Positions 24,841 through 33,664 of a stretch of 64,000 nucleotides of DNA are shown in pieces. The notes beneath the pieces were generated by a model, which had not been told where the DNA came from, did no database searches, and was given only the letters and a program-made list of their open reading frames with translations. How positions within the stretch are numbered: position 1 is the first letter of the stretch; every line of letters begins with the position of its first letter. The position numbers and the translations under genes were made by a program. This stretch comes from Bradyrhizobium sp. Tv2a-2 (lineage in GTDB: Bacteria > Pseudomonadota > Alphaproteobacteria > Rhizobiales > Xanthobacteraceae), in the NCBI RefSeq assembly GCF_000472425.1, contig NZ_AXAI01000013.1:124168-188167 (forward strand). The letters are read 5' to 3'.

Positions 24841-25072
24841 TTTCGTAGGCCCTGACGAAGTCGCCGACGGTCAGGGGGAAGGTGATGTCTTCCGCTATGG
24901 TAAACGGATCGACACCAAGATCGTCCTCGAGCCGCGCCACCAGGATGGCGAAGGCCAGGGAATCGAAGCCGGTTTCATGCAGCGACAGACCGTCTTCAAG
25001 CGGCGGAAGCGTAATCTTCTGCTCCCCCGCGATCTGCTGCATCGCCGAAAAAATCCTGGACTTCACCGACAT
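24827..25072 (-). CDS. Acyl carrier protein, stand-alone
   Basis: 81-residue carrier protein. The phosphopantetheine Ser lies in GFDSLAFAILVARLEDDLGV, corresponding to the usual DSL motif, and the fold (three main helices, acidic) matches ACPs. ATG at 25072 follows GAGGGATCA, and the upstream codon at 25096 is less likely. It lies between a long-chain ligase and an AMP ligase and is not the housekeeping acpP, whose sequence (GADSLDTVELVM) differs. Confidence 0.9.
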   Translation of the reverse strand: MSVKSRIFSAMQQIAGEQKITLPPLEDGLSLHETGFDSLAFAILVARLEDDLGVDPFTIAEDITFPLTVGDFVRAYENVSA

Positions 25073-25218
25073 TGATCCCTCGTCTTTGGTTCTCATTGGC
25101 TGGCCCGGACCCTAGAGCGGAAGCGTAAATTAACTGACTCCTGTCGTATCGTTTCGTGCCCATTGGGTAAACGGCATAGTTGCCGAACTAGATAAAATGC
25201 GTCCTGATTGAAGCGATG
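25073..25218. promoter_or_regulatory. Intergenic region upstream of the ACP gene
   Basis: 146 bases without a frame between the long-chain ligase end and the ACP start, AT-richer than its surroundings (gtaaattaactgactcc). It could carry a separate promoter for ACP-ligase-SDR, but no exact site can be named. Confidence 0.3.
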
Positions 25219-27033
25219 TCAAAGCCGGATCGCGCCCTCCACAAGCCGCGCGTAAAAGGCGGCATCGAGCCGACGGTAGTCCCCGCTCGCCGCATCCCTC
25301 ATAAACATCGGATCGCTCACGATAGCGGGATCGAGACCGTCGCGGATCAGCTGCTGCTTTTTCTGCTTGAAGGTTTCGGTGGCATCCAGCGTTTCGCAGA
25401 GCCTGACGAAGACCGGGATTGCGTAGATCGGTAGCCTGCGCGACAGATGCTCGGTGAAGGTTTCGAAGTTGAAGTCGTCGTCAACCACGATCGCGGCCAT
25501 ACCTGCACGTCCGTCGGCACCCGGCACGGCAACACCATAAGTCGAGGCATCGCGGACACCCGGACATTCGCGGATCGCATCGTTCACCTCGCTGGTCGAG
25601 ACATTCTCGCCCTTCCAGCGGAAAGTGTCGCCGGCGCGGTCGACAAAATGGAAATAGCCCTGCGCGTCGAGTCGCATCAGATCGCCGGTGCGAAACCAGG
25701 CATCGCCTTTCGCAAACACATCGCGCAGGATCTTCTTCTCGGACTCCGCCGCATCCGTATAGCCCTCGAAACGGCCGCCGCCCTGATCAGCCGTGCCGAT
25801 GCGGCCGATCGCTTCGCCAGCCTCCCCGCGCGGGCAAGCGACACAGAGGCCATCCTCGCCACGAACGGGCGTGCCGCTGTCGGTATCGAGCCGGACGATG
25901 GCAGCTGGAAAGCGATGCGCCAGCAACGACGGAATCCGGCCGATCGCACCGGGTTTGCCCTCGACGTTGAACAGCGAAAAATTGCCTTCGGTGGCGGCAT
26001 AGAACTCGAGGATGTGCGGGATCGCGAAGCGCGCGGCAAAGGCGTCCCAGATATCGCCGCGCAAGCCGTTACCGACCGCGAGCCTCAGCCTGTGCGACGC
26101 TTCACGCTCCGTGACCTCTGCTTTCAGCAGGTAGCGGCAGAGTTCGCCGATATATTGAAACACCGTGCAATCAAATCGTGCGATATCGTCCCAGAATTGC
26201 TTTGCGGAAAATTTCTCCGCGAGCACCACCGATCCGCCGGCGCTCAGCATGCTGCAGGGCGCGACGACGCCGCCGACGGAATGACAGAGCGGCAGGCAAT
26301 CATAGAGACGATCGTCGATGGATGCGTCCATCAGGCCTGCGAACCAGCCGCCCCAATTCAGGATGCGGCGATGGCTGATATTGGCCGCCTTCGGCAGCCC
26401 CGTGGTGCCGGAGGTGTAGATCAAGAGCGCGCGATGGTCGATTCCGACATCGCCGCGTTCGATAGCCGACAATGGACGGGCATCCATCCCGGCCAATGCC
26501 GCATCCAGATCGCCACTGGCGCCGGCCTCCCCCGAAATCCAGATCTTTGCTGGGCGCGCCAGATGGGGTCGCGCCGTCTCGAACATGTCGACGTGACTGG
26601 AGGCCACGATGACATCGTGAGCCTGCGCGACATTGATGCAATGAGCCAGCGACTGGCCCACCAGCCTGGTGTTGATCAACGCCACCGCACCGCCGACCCT
26701 GCTGATGCCGAGCCAGCAGGCGATATAGTCCGGCCGGTTCGACATGATCAGGCAGACGGTGCGGCCGTGGCCAATGCCATGGCGTCGCGCCCAGCGGGCA
26801 TACTGGTTGATCCGTGCGGCAAGCTCACCGTAGGTGAAGCTCTCGCCGCCCGACAACAGCGCCGGGCGGTCAGGCTGCCGCCTCGCCCAGGCCTCGACCA
26901 CATCCGCAAACAGGCAATGCGGCTCGGCCTCGATGCGCGAGGTCAGCTCGATCGCCTTCAGCCAGGCCTTGGCCGCCGACGGCTTGCGGCGAGGCGCGAT
27001 TTCCGCCGATCGTTCGATGACGTCTTCGTTCAT
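25219..27033 (-). CDS. Long-chain acyl-CoA synthetase, FATP/FadD6-like
   Basis: 604-residue ANL enzyme. LIYTSGTTGLPKAANISHRR is the ATP-binding loop, EFYAATEGNFSLFNVEGKPGAIGRIP is typical of the FATP/very-long-chain group, FRTGDLMRLDAQGYFHFVDRAGDTFRWKGENVST holds the hinge, and the C-terminal TFKQKKQQLIRDGLDP carries the catalytic Lys. It activates long or bulky fatty acids with ATP and CoA at the membrane. It lies 69 bases downstream of a MarR gene on the same strand and upstream of ACP, probably supplying acyl groups to that cluster. Confidence 0.9.
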   Translation of the reverse strand: MNEDVIERSAEIAPRRKPSAAKAWLKAIELTSRIEAEPHCLFADVVEAWARRQPDRPALLSGGESFTYGELAARINQYARWARRHGIGHGRTVCLIMSNRPDYIACWLGISRVGGAVALINTRLVGQSLAHCINVAQAHDVIVASSHVDMFETARPHLARPAKIWISGEAGASGDLDAALAGMDARPLSAIERGDVGIDHRALLIYTSGTTGLPKAANISHRRILNWGGWFAGLMDASIDDRLYDCLPLCHSVGGVVAPCSMLSAGGSVVLAEKFSAKQFWDDIARFDCTVFQYIGELCRYLLKAEVTEREASHRLRLAVGNGLRGDIWDAFAARFAIPHILEFYAATEGNFSLFNVEGKPGAIGRIPSLLAHRFPAAIVRLDTDSGTPVRGEDGLCVACPRGEAGEAIGRIGTADQGGGRFEGYTDAAESEKKILRDVFAKGDAWFRTGDLMRLDAQGYFHFVDRAGDTFRWKGENVSTSEVNDAIRECPGVRDASTYGVAVPGADGRAGMAAIVVDDDFNFETFTEHLSRRLPIYAIPVFVRLCETLDATETFKQKKQQLIRDGLDPAIVSDPMFMRDAASGDYRRLDAAFYARLVEGAIRL

Positions 27034-27102
27034 GATCGGATCATGTGTTGAACCCGGCCAAGATATAGACCGATCGCGCTGACGAGATGTTAACCGGGAC
27101 GG

Positions 27103-27570
27103 TTAAGGGCGACCGGTACGGCTACCCTGTCCGGGTCGCCGCAACGGTCGCAAGAGCCTGGTGAGGGTAGGACCAATCGCGCGCAGCTCTTCCAGATGAA
27201 TCCGGGAGAGTTGCTGCAACCGCCTCTCCCCTTCCCTTGTCAGGCTGACCAGTACGCGCCGGCTGTCGGCACCATCGACGCTGCGGCTCAATATCTTCAA
27301 TCGGGTCATCCGATTGACCAGCTCGACGGCGGTGTGATGGCGGATCAGCAGGCGCTCTGCGACTTCTCCGACCGAGATCGGCCCCTTGCCGGAGAAACCT
27401 CGCACAACCAGCAACGCCTGATGCTGCTGCGGGGTGAGCCCGGCCCGCTTGGCTGCCGTCTGGCTGAATGCCTGGAACTTCCGCAGCTCGTAGCGAAAGC
27501 GCGCCAGCGCCTCGTAATCCACCGCTGCCGTGCCACCGGCGCGGGTTCTTGCGCGCTTAACCTTTCGCAA
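27103..27570 (-). CDS. MarR-family transcriptional regulator
   Basis: 155-residue winged-helix regulator. Residues about 40-115 hold LTPQQHQALLVVRGFSG, PISVGEVAERLLIRHHTAVELVNRMTRLKILSRSVD and DSRRVLVSLTREGERRLQQL, the full MarR signature. The start is TTG at 27570 with GAGG upstream. It lies at the head of the ligase/ACP/SDR cluster and probably represses it. The ligand is unknown. Confidence 0.88.
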   Translation of the reverse strand: MRKVKRARTRAGGTAAVDYEALARFRYELRKFQAFSQTAAKRAGLTPQQHQALLVVRGFSGKGPISVGEVAERLLIRHHTAVELVNRMTRLKILSRSVDGADSRRVLVSLTREGERRLQQLSRIHLEELRAIGPTLTRLLRPLRRPGQGSRTGRP

Positions 27571-27674
27571 CTAGCCCATCCTCGGTTCCACGTGGTCCCC
27601 GCGCATCTTCGCATCATGGGCCCTCCCGAGACCATCGGGCGGTGGGCAATATCTGTGGACCACGGAGCCACGCG

Positions 27675-28253
27675 CTAGCTGCGGTGGGCACCCCCGTCTC
27701 CTTCCTCCAGCAGTTTCAGGAGCATACGTTGCACCGCGATGGGTATCCTCGTGCTCTTGCGCCGCACCGACCTGTCGAGGGCTTCGAGGATGGCCGCCTG
27801 CACCGGTTCACCCGCCGCGAATCTGACCTCCAGGTAACGCCACATTTCCGAGAAGGATTTGCCCGCCCACGATGGCCGCGCGATCGTGACCCCGCGCGAT
27901 TTGGCCCAGCGGACGATTTCCGCTGCGGTCAGCGGGCCGCAGTTGCGCGCCCGGACGAGCCGCTCGAACGTCACCTCCCGGAGAAAAGAGCTTGACGGCA
28001 ACCAATCCTTCCGCGGCGGGTCTTCGCCAGTCATTTCGGCCGCAAGCAACTTGAGAACGTTGAGCGCGCGAACGCTGAGTTCGCAAGGGGCAGGAGCCTC
28101 CGCGCCGGCCTCGCCGCCTGCCCGCGCGTCGATCGCGCCGAAGCAGGTGTTGATTGTGGCCAGGGAGATGGTCTCGTCCGGGGCCATCTGCCTGTCGTCC
28201 GGGCTGGCTGACGCGACGCCATCATGCGCAATCATTTTCAGTCCGTACCTCAT
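27675..28253 (-). CDS. Protein with RNA polymerase alpha-CTD-like domain
   Basis: 192 residues from the proposed ATG. Residues about 58-120 read ELSVRALNVLKLLAAE then LVRARNCGPLTAAEIVRWAK-SRGVTI, which aligns segment by segment with the RNA polymerase alpha C-terminal domain (LTVRSANCLKAE..., [26 protein letters not shown]). That fold binds DNA UP elements and activators. The rest, including a basic helical C-terminus (SVRRKSTRIPIAVQRMLLKLLEEG), is unrecognised. It is divergent from the Liv operon and separated from it by two operator-like palindromes. Start may instead be 28235. Confidence 0.55.
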   Translation of the reverse strand: MRYGLKMIAHDGVASASPDDRQMAPDETISLATINTCFGAIDARAGGEAGAEAPAPCELSVRALNVLKLLAAEMTGEDPPRKDWLPSSSFLREVTFERLVRARNCGPLTAAEIVRWAKSRGVTIARPSWAGKSFSEMWRYLEVRFAAGEPVQAAILEALDRSVRRKSTRIPIAVQRMLLKLLEEGDGGAHRS

Positions 28254-28329
28254 TGCCAGAGGACATCTCTGTCCGCATCCCGCCGCTGGAAACACCGCAG
28301 CGCACAACGTACCATGACAGTTACCAGAC

Positions 28330-28350
28330 ATATATCGTGATACGATACTT
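28330..28350. promoter_or_regulatory. Operator-like palindrome, copy 1
   Basis: ATATATCGTGATACGATACTT is an imperfect inverted repeat (TATCGT-GAT-ACGATA) in the divergent spacer. It shares the half-sites TATCGT/ACGATA with the stronger site at 28395-28420. Confidence 0.55.
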
Positions 28351-28394
28351 TAAGCCAATTGAGGCCGTCCTCGACGAAAGGTGAATTTGACGAG

Positions 28395-28420
28395 ACGATA
28401 TATCGTGGAACGATATATCG
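28395..28420. promoter_or_regulatory. Operator-like perfect palindrome, copy 2
   Basis: CGATATATCGT-GGA-ACGATATATCG (28396-28420) is a perfect 11-base inverted repeat, with each arm containing the self-complementary CGATATATCG. It lies 115 bases before the periplasmic binding-protein start. The cognate regulator is not identified. No PadR, TetR or MarR gene adjoins it. Confidence 0.65.
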
Positions 28421-28534
28421 CCCATGCCGGCACCAGCCCGGCGACCGGCGATCCTGCGTTGGCATCGGGTGCCTGCCATTTCCCGTGCGCCACGTCGCAA
28501 TCAGAACAGAAATATATTGGGAGGAGGTTCGGCG

Positions 28535-29893
28535 ATGAAAAGATTGATGATCGAGCAGCCGTCACGGTTGGCAGTCTCCCGCCGGCAATTGTTGCAGACG
28601 GCCGCGGGACTGGCGGGCGCGAGCATGCTTCCCGCAGGGCTGATGCCGCGGGCTTTTGCAGAAGATCGTCCTGCCGTCGGCACCTTTCCCGCCGGCGCGT
28701 CCGGCTCGTCGGTGTTCATCGGCATCACGGTGCCCCGGACCGGCACCTATGCACTGCAAGGCGAGGACGAGCTCAAGGGTTACGAACTCGCAGTCGAGCA
28801 CATCAACAGCGGCAACGACCTGATCAAGCAGATCTCGCCCAAGACCACGAAGGGCGTGCTCGGCAAGGAGGTCAAATTCGGCGTCGCCGATTCCGCGGCC
28901 AAGCCCAACGAGGCGGTTCAGGCGGAGCAGCGCTTCATCACCGAGAACAAGGCCATCCTGATGACCGGCTCGACCTCGAGCGCAGTTGCGGTCGCGCTCA
29001 ACAAGCTCGCGCAGCGCGAGAAGGTCCTCTACGTCACTGGGATCTCGGGTTCAAACGACACCACCGGCAAGGATTGCGTGCGTTACGGCTTCCGGCAATG
29101 CTTCTACGGCCAGACCGCCGCGGCTGCGATCGGCCCCATCATCGTCAAGACATTCGGCAAGAACAAGAAAGCGGCCTACCTGACGCCGGACTACACCTAT
29201 GGCCACACCGTCACCAAATCGATGACGGACTATCTCGCGACCGCGGGGTGGACCACCGCCACCGATCAGGTCGCCCCGCTGGGCGCGCCGGACTACTCCT
29301 CATACCTGCTCAACATCGCCAACTCCGGCGCCGACGTCCTGCTCAACGTCAACTGGGGCCACGATGCGGTCCTGTCGACCCAGCAGGCCAAGCAATTCGG
29401 CATCTTCGACAAGATGAAGCTGGTGGTGCCGTACCAGACGCCGTTCCTGGCCCGCGAGGCTGGTGGCGATCTGATGTCAGGCGTCTACGCGGCTACTGAC
29501 TTCTGGTGGACGCTTGAAGACAAATACCCACTCGCCAAGATGTTCGTCGCGGCGTTCGAAAAGAAGTACGGCTACAAGCCGGAGTGGGGCGCCAACAACG
29601 CCTACATGCAGTTCGCGCTCTGGGCCGAGGCTGTCGAGCACGCCGGCAGTTTCTTTCCGCCTGATGTGATCAAGTCCTACGAGGAGGGCCGCAAGGTCCA
29701 GTCCACGGTCGGCGAGGTGTATTTCCGCAAAGAAGACCATCAGCTCGTCCGCCCGGTCATCATTGTCAAGGGCAAGGCGCCAAAGGACATGAAGAACAAG
29801 GAAGACTACTACGACGTGGTCGAGATCGTTCCGGGCGAGGGCCTCATGCAGAAGCCCGATGCGTTTGGCTGCAGCCTCGGCGCATACACGTGA
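28535..29893 (+). CDS. Branched-chain-type ABC transporter substrate-binding protein
   Basis: 452-residue periplasmic receptor of the Leu/Ile/Val-binding family. The N-terminus carries a twin-arginine signal (SRRQLLQTAAGLAGASMLPAG, residues about 16-42). The mature part begins SVFIGITVPRTGTYALQGEDELKGYELAVE, with MTGSTSSAVAVALNKLAQ and PDYTYGHTVTKSMTDYL typical of the family. GGGAGGAGG precedes the ATG. It leads an operon with livH, the livM-livG fusion and livF. The ligand may be an amide, amino acid or aromatic acid. Sequence alone does not say. Confidence 0.9.
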   Translation: MKRLMIEQPSRLAVSRRQLLQTAAGLAGASMLPAGLMPRAFAEDRPAVGTFPAGASGSSVFIGITVPRTGTYALQGEDELKGYELAVEHINSGNDLIKQISPKTTKGVLGKEVKFGVADSAAKPNEAVQAEQRFITENKAILMTGSTSSAVAVALNKLAQREKVLYVTGISGSNDTTGKDCVRYGFRQCFYGQTAAAAIGPIIVKTFGKNKKAAYLTPDYTYGHTVTKSMTDYLATAGWTTATDQVAPLGAPDYSSYLLNIANSGADVLLNVNWGHDAVLSTQQAKQFGIFDKMKLVVPYQTPFLAREAGGDLMSGVYAATDFWWTLEDKYPLAKMFVAAFEKKYGYKPEWGANNAYMQFALWAEAVEHAGSFFPPDVIKSYEEGRKVQSTVGEVYFRKEDHQLVRPVIIVKGKAPKDMKNKEDYYDVVEIVPGEGLMQKPDAFGCSLGAYT

Positions 29894-29992
29894 GCCGACT
29901 CCCGACGCCGCACGCGATCGCAGACTTGCGGCGGCGTCGGGGCTCTCTCGAGCGTGCAACGCGTCGTCGCAGCAAATCATGACCGGCGATCG

Positions 29993-30868
29993 ATGATCAG
30001 TTGGCCCAATTTTGTTTCTCAATTGTTTAACGGCCTGGCACTGGGCGCGCTGCTTGCGTTGATCAGTTCCGGGCTGACGATCATTTACGGCACGCTGGGC
30101 GTTCTCAACCTTGCCCATGGCGCGATGTTCATGCTCGGCGGTTACGCCGGATATGTCGGCTACCAATATTCCGGTTCGTTCGTCGCGGCCGTCGCAGCCG
30201 GCGCCATCTTCGTCATGATCCTAGGCGTTGTGATGGAGCGTGTGGTCATCCGGCACTTTTATCACCGCCCCAACGAAGATCAGCTCCTGGTCACTTTCGG
30301 TCTGGGAATCTGTTTCGTCGAGATCGTCCGCCTGTTCTTCTCCAGCCAGTCGCTGTCGGTGCCTCCTCCGCCGCTATTCCAGGGCATCACGAATCTGGGG
30401 TTCATGTACTACCCGACCTATCGGCTCGCTGTGGTCGGCATCGTCGCGATCGCGCTCGGCGTTCTGTTTCTGCTGCTCTACCGCACGCGGCTCGGCATGA
30501 TCGTACGTGCCGGCATTGAAGACTCGGTGATGGTGGATTCGCTCGGCATCAACGTCGACCGCGTCTTCATGGTCGTGTTCGGCATCGGCGCGATGGCCGC
30601 GGGCTTTGCCGGGATCGTCAATGCCCCGGTGGTCTCGCTCACGCCGGGGGTCGGCGACGACATCCTGGTCGAAACCTTCGTCGTCGTCGTGATCGGTGGG
30701 GTCGGATCCTTTCCGGGGGCGATTCTCGGCGGTCTGATCGCCGGCGAAATCATCAGCATCACCTCCATGTTCAACCCAAGCTACGCCTACGTGATGCTGT
30801 TTGCGGCAATGACGCTCGTGCTCGTGGTGCGACCGCATGGCCTGCTCGGCGCCGCAGGCCGCGAGTAA
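29993..30868 (+). CDS. livH: Branched-chain-type ABC permease LivH
   Basis: 291-residue inner-membrane permease with about eight helices. The segments LISSGLTIIYGTLGVLNLAHGAMFMLGGYAGY and GSFPGAILGGLIAGEI are family signatures. ATG at 29993 begins MISWPNFVSQLFNG. A GTG at 29954 in frame is less likely. It lies 99 bases after the binding-protein gene. Confidence 0.93.
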   Translation: MISWPNFVSQLFNGLALGALLALISSGLTIIYGTLGVLNLAHGAMFMLGGYAGYVGYQYSGSFVAAVAAGAIFVMILGVVMERVVIRHFYHRPNEDQLLVTFGLGICFVEIVRLFFSSQSLSVPPPPLFQGITNLGFMYYPTYRLAVVGIVAIALGVLFLLLYRTRLGMIVRAGIEDSVMVDSLGINVDRVFMVVFGIGAMAAGFAGIVNAPVVSLTPGVGDDILVETFVVVVIGGVGSFPGAILGGLIAGEIISITSMFNPSYAYVMLFAAMTLVLVVRPHGLLGAAGRE

Positions 30869-30881
30869 GCGCAAACGAGTG

Positions 30882-32753
30882 ATGTTCAAGCAACGTCCCT
30901 TCCTGATCGAGACGCTGACGGCGATCGGCCTGATCATCGCTCCCTTCGTCCTGCCGTATCTCGGATTTGCGCCTAATACCGTGAACCGGATCCTGGTTTG
31001 GGGCCTGTTCGGCCTCGGCTTCGACATCCTCTTCGGTTTCACCGGCCTGTTGTCGTTCGGTCAATCGGCGTTTTACGGCACCGGTGGCTTCGTCGCCGCC
31101 TACCTGCTGACCCAGACCGGTTTCAGTAATGTACTGGGCGCGCTCGTCATCGGCATGATCGCGGCGGCCGTAACCGGCTATCTGGTCGGGCTGATCGCGC
31201 TGCGCCGCACCGGCATCTACTTCGCGATGATAACCGTCGCCATCGCGGAGGTGTTCTTTTTCGTGGAGTTCAACCCGCTCTCGGCCTGGACCGGCGGTGA
31301 GAACGGCCTCCCCGGCGTACCAATGCCGAGTTTCAATCTCGGCTTCACCACCCTGGAATTTACCGACGGATGGTCGCTCTACCAGTTTCTGGCACTCTGC
31401 TACTTCGTCGGTGTCGTCATTGCCCTGCGCATTGTTCGGTCGCCAGTTGGCGCGATATTCAGTGCGATCCGTGACAACCCGGTCAGGGCGGCGGCTGTCG
31501 GTCACAACGTCCATGGCTACAAGCTCACCGCCTTCGTGATCGCCGCCGCCTACGCGGGATTTGCCGGCGGATTGCTTGGTGTCCTGCAGGCCTTCATGCC
31601 GCCCGACGCCTTCACTTTCGACACCTCCGGCCAGCTTGTGATGCAGACGGCAATCGGCGGCAGGGGCACATTGTTCGGGCCGCTGGTCGGCGCCGCGGTC
31701 TGGCTCTTTTTGCAGGACTTCCTGCAGGCAGCCCTGGGCCTTGGCGCCGCCTGGAAGCTGGTGCTGGGCGTAGTCTTCGTGCTGCTGGTCTGCTTTCTGC
31801 GCCGCGGCATCGTCGGCGGCCTTGCGGATCTTCATCATCGCCTCGCCGGCAAACGAACGAGGCCACCGCAGCGACAGCTCGCCGAGCCGGTCGTCGCCGG
31901 GCAGACGGCTGCAGGGGACGAGCCCATGCGTGCGTCAGCCTCCGTGCCTCCGCCGATGCATCGCCCTGCGGTCACGGACAGCTCATCGCCCCCGCTTCTG
32001 CAGGCCAGCGGATTGACGAAGCGCTATGGCGGCCTGGTTGCCAACAACAACATCGAATTCTCGGTCAGGCGCGGCGAATTGCTCGGCATCATCGGACCGA
32101 ACGGCGCCGGCAAGTCCACCTTCTTCAAGATGCTGACTTGCGAGATCGGGCCGAGCTCCGGGCGCATTCTATTCGATGGGCGCGACATTACCGGCATGCA
32201 CGTCACCGATGTCAGCCAGCTCGGCCTCACCAAGAGCTACCAAGTCAACCAGTTGTTCACCGGCCTGACGGTGCGCGAAAACATCGTCATCGCCGCACTC
32301 GCGCGATTGCGCGGCAAGTTCCGGCTCGATCTGCTTCGCAAGCTCGACAAGGTCGAAGGGCTCGAGAAGAGGGTTCGTCAGACGCTGGAACTTGTCAATC
32401 TGACCGCGCGCGCGGACACGCCAGTATCCGAACTCGCCTATGGCGAGAAGCGCCGCCTGGAAATCGGTCTCGCGCTCGCGACCTCGCCGAGCCTTTTGTT
32501 GCTGGACGAGCCGCTCGCCGGCATGAGCCCGCGGGAACGCACCGAGACGGTGAAGCTGCTCAAATCGATCGGGCAAAACCGGACGATGATTGTCATTGAT
32601 CATGACATGGATGCCCTGTTTGAACTGGCCGAGCGCGTCACTGTCCTGCAGGAGGGCCGCGTTCTGGTCGAAGGCACGCCGGAGGAAATCAGGAAAAGCG
32701 CGGCGGTGCAGGAAGCCTATCTCGGCGGAATCCACGGAGTGCTCGACGCATGA
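30882..32753 (+). CDS. LivM-LivG fusion: permease plus ATPase
   Basis: 623-residue fusion. Residues about 1-310 are the LivM permease (FGLGFDILFGFTGLLSFGQSAFYG, RSPVGAIFSAIRDNPVRAAAVG). A Pro-rich linker of about 70 residues follows (310-375). Residues about 380-620 are LivG, with Walker A GPNGAGKST, signature LAYGEKRRLEIG, Walker B LLLLDEPLAG and an ATP-switch His in VIDHDMD. Separate genes are usual. The ATG at 30882 lies 14 bases after the livH stop, and its end overlaps livF by four bases. Confidence 0.93.
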   Translation: MFKQRPFLIETLTAIGLIIAPFVLPYLGFAPNTVNRILVWGLFGLGFDILFGFTGLLSFGQSAFYGTGGFVAAYLLTQTGFSNVLGALVIGMIAAAVTGYLVGLIALRRTGIYFAMITVAIAEVFFFVEFNPLSAWTGGENGLPGVPMPSFNLGFTTLEFTDGWSLYQFLALCYFVGVVIALRIVRSPVGAIFSAIRDNPVRAAAVGHNVHGYKLTAFVIAAAYAGFAGGLLGVLQAFMPPDAFTFDTSGQLVMQTAIGGRGTLFGPLVGAAVWLFLQDFLQAALGLGAAWKLVLGVVFVLLVCFLRRGIVGGLADLHHRLAGKRTRPPQRQLAEPVVAGQTAAGDEPMRASASVPPPMHRPAVTDSSSPPLLQASGLTKRYGGLVANNNIEFSVRRGELLGIIGPNGAGKSTFFKMLTCEIGPSSGRILFDGRDITGMHVTDVSQLGLTKSYQVNQLFTGLTVRENIVIAALARLRGKFRLDLLRKLDKVEGLEKRVRQTLELVNLTARADTPVSELAYGEKRRLEIGLALATSPSLLLLDEPLAGMSPRERTETVKLLKSIGQNRTMIVIDHDMDALFELAERVTVLQEGRVLVEGTPEEIRKSAAVQEAYLGGIHGVLDA

Positions 32754-33448
32754 ACCTGCTCGAGGTCCAGGGCCTTAACTCATTCTATGGCGATTCTCAC
32801 ATTCTGTTCGATCTCTCGCTCCGCGTCGAACGCAACGAGGTCGTGGCCCTGCTCGGCCGCAACGGCGCCGGCAAAAGCACGACGCTCAAGAGTCTGATGG
32901 GCGTGGTGAGGCCCCGAACGGGCACGGTGATACTTGATGGCATCGATATCGCCGGGCGCAAGAGCCACACCATCGCGCGGGCCGGCATACAGCTTGTGCA
33001 TGAGGAACGCCGGATCTTTGGCAGCCTCGATGTCGAGGAGAATCTCGTCCTTGCCGGCCTGACCGCCGCCGGAAGCTGGCCGCTTGGACGCATCTACGAG
33101 ATGTTTCCGCGCTTGAAGGAACGACGGGGCAGCCGCGGGACCGATTTGTCCGGCGGCGAACAACAGATGCTGGCCATCGCGCGGGCATTGGTGCGCGATC
33201 CAAAAATCCTCCTGCTGGACGAGCCGTTCGAAGGCCTCGCACCGATCATCGTGCGCGACCTGATCAAGGTTTGCCGCGATCTGGCCGCCGCCGGCCAGAC
33301 CATCGTCCTGGTCGAGCAGAACCTCGCCGCAACGCTGGAACTCGCACAGCGGATCTACGTCATCAACAATGGGCACATCGTTCACGAGGGTCCGGCCCAG
33401 GAGATCAGGTCGAACAGCGGTATCCTGCAGCGCTACCTGGGTGTCTAG
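32750..33448 (+). CDS. livF: Branched-chain-type ABC ATPase LivF
   Basis: 232-residue ABC ATPase with Walker A GRNGAGKST, signature LSGGEQQMLAIARAL, Walker B ILLLDEPFEGLAP and the LivF-type VLVEQNL. The ATG overlaps the fusion-gene stop (ATGA), so the two ATPases are translated in step and should pair as a heterodimer. Confidence 0.95.
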   Translation: MNLLEVQGLNSFYGDSHILFDLSLRVERNEVVALLGRNGAGKSTTLKSLMGVVRPRTGTVILDGIDIAGRKSHTIARAGIQLVHEERRIFGSLDVEENLVLAGLTAAGSWPLGRIYEMFPRLKERRGSRGTDLSGGEQQMLAIARALVRDPKILLLDEPFEGLAPIIVRDLIKVCRDLAAAGQTIVLVEQNLAATLELAQRIYVINNGHIVHEGPAQEIRSNSGILQRYLGV

Positions 33449-33664
33449 CGCCTGATCCGGAGCGCGAGTCAGGATCGGCGATAGGACCAAGGTCGAATGT
33501 GCATGGCGAGCTTTCTGTTCGCACAAGCCGTTTGGGAGTGATTAGCTGCTGGTAAAAGGGCCGGGCACCGCCCGGCTTGATGGAGGAAACGCACGTCCGT
33601 GGCGGGCTCCCCGCCACGGCTCCCGGCTGTCGGGAGAAGATGCGCCAGCCACTCGGACTTGCGC
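33449..33664. promoter_or_regulatory. Intergenic region with three tandem hairpins before the RND gene
   Basis: No gene seen. Three stems occur in series: GCCGGGC/GCCCGGC (33560-33576), GTGGCGGG/CCCGCCAC (33599-33617) and TCCCG/CGGGA (33621-33635). The first may end the Liv transcript. The others sit just before the RND start and could form a leader. Confidence 0.45.

Noticed and set aside
24827..25072. Housekeeping acyl carrier protein acpP
   Set aside because: The pantetheine site reads GFDSLAF rather than GADSLD, and no fab genes adjoin.
25447..27051. Long plus-strand frame opposite the acyl-CoA synthetase
   Set aside because: No recognisable domain, and fully antisense to a complete ANL enzyme.
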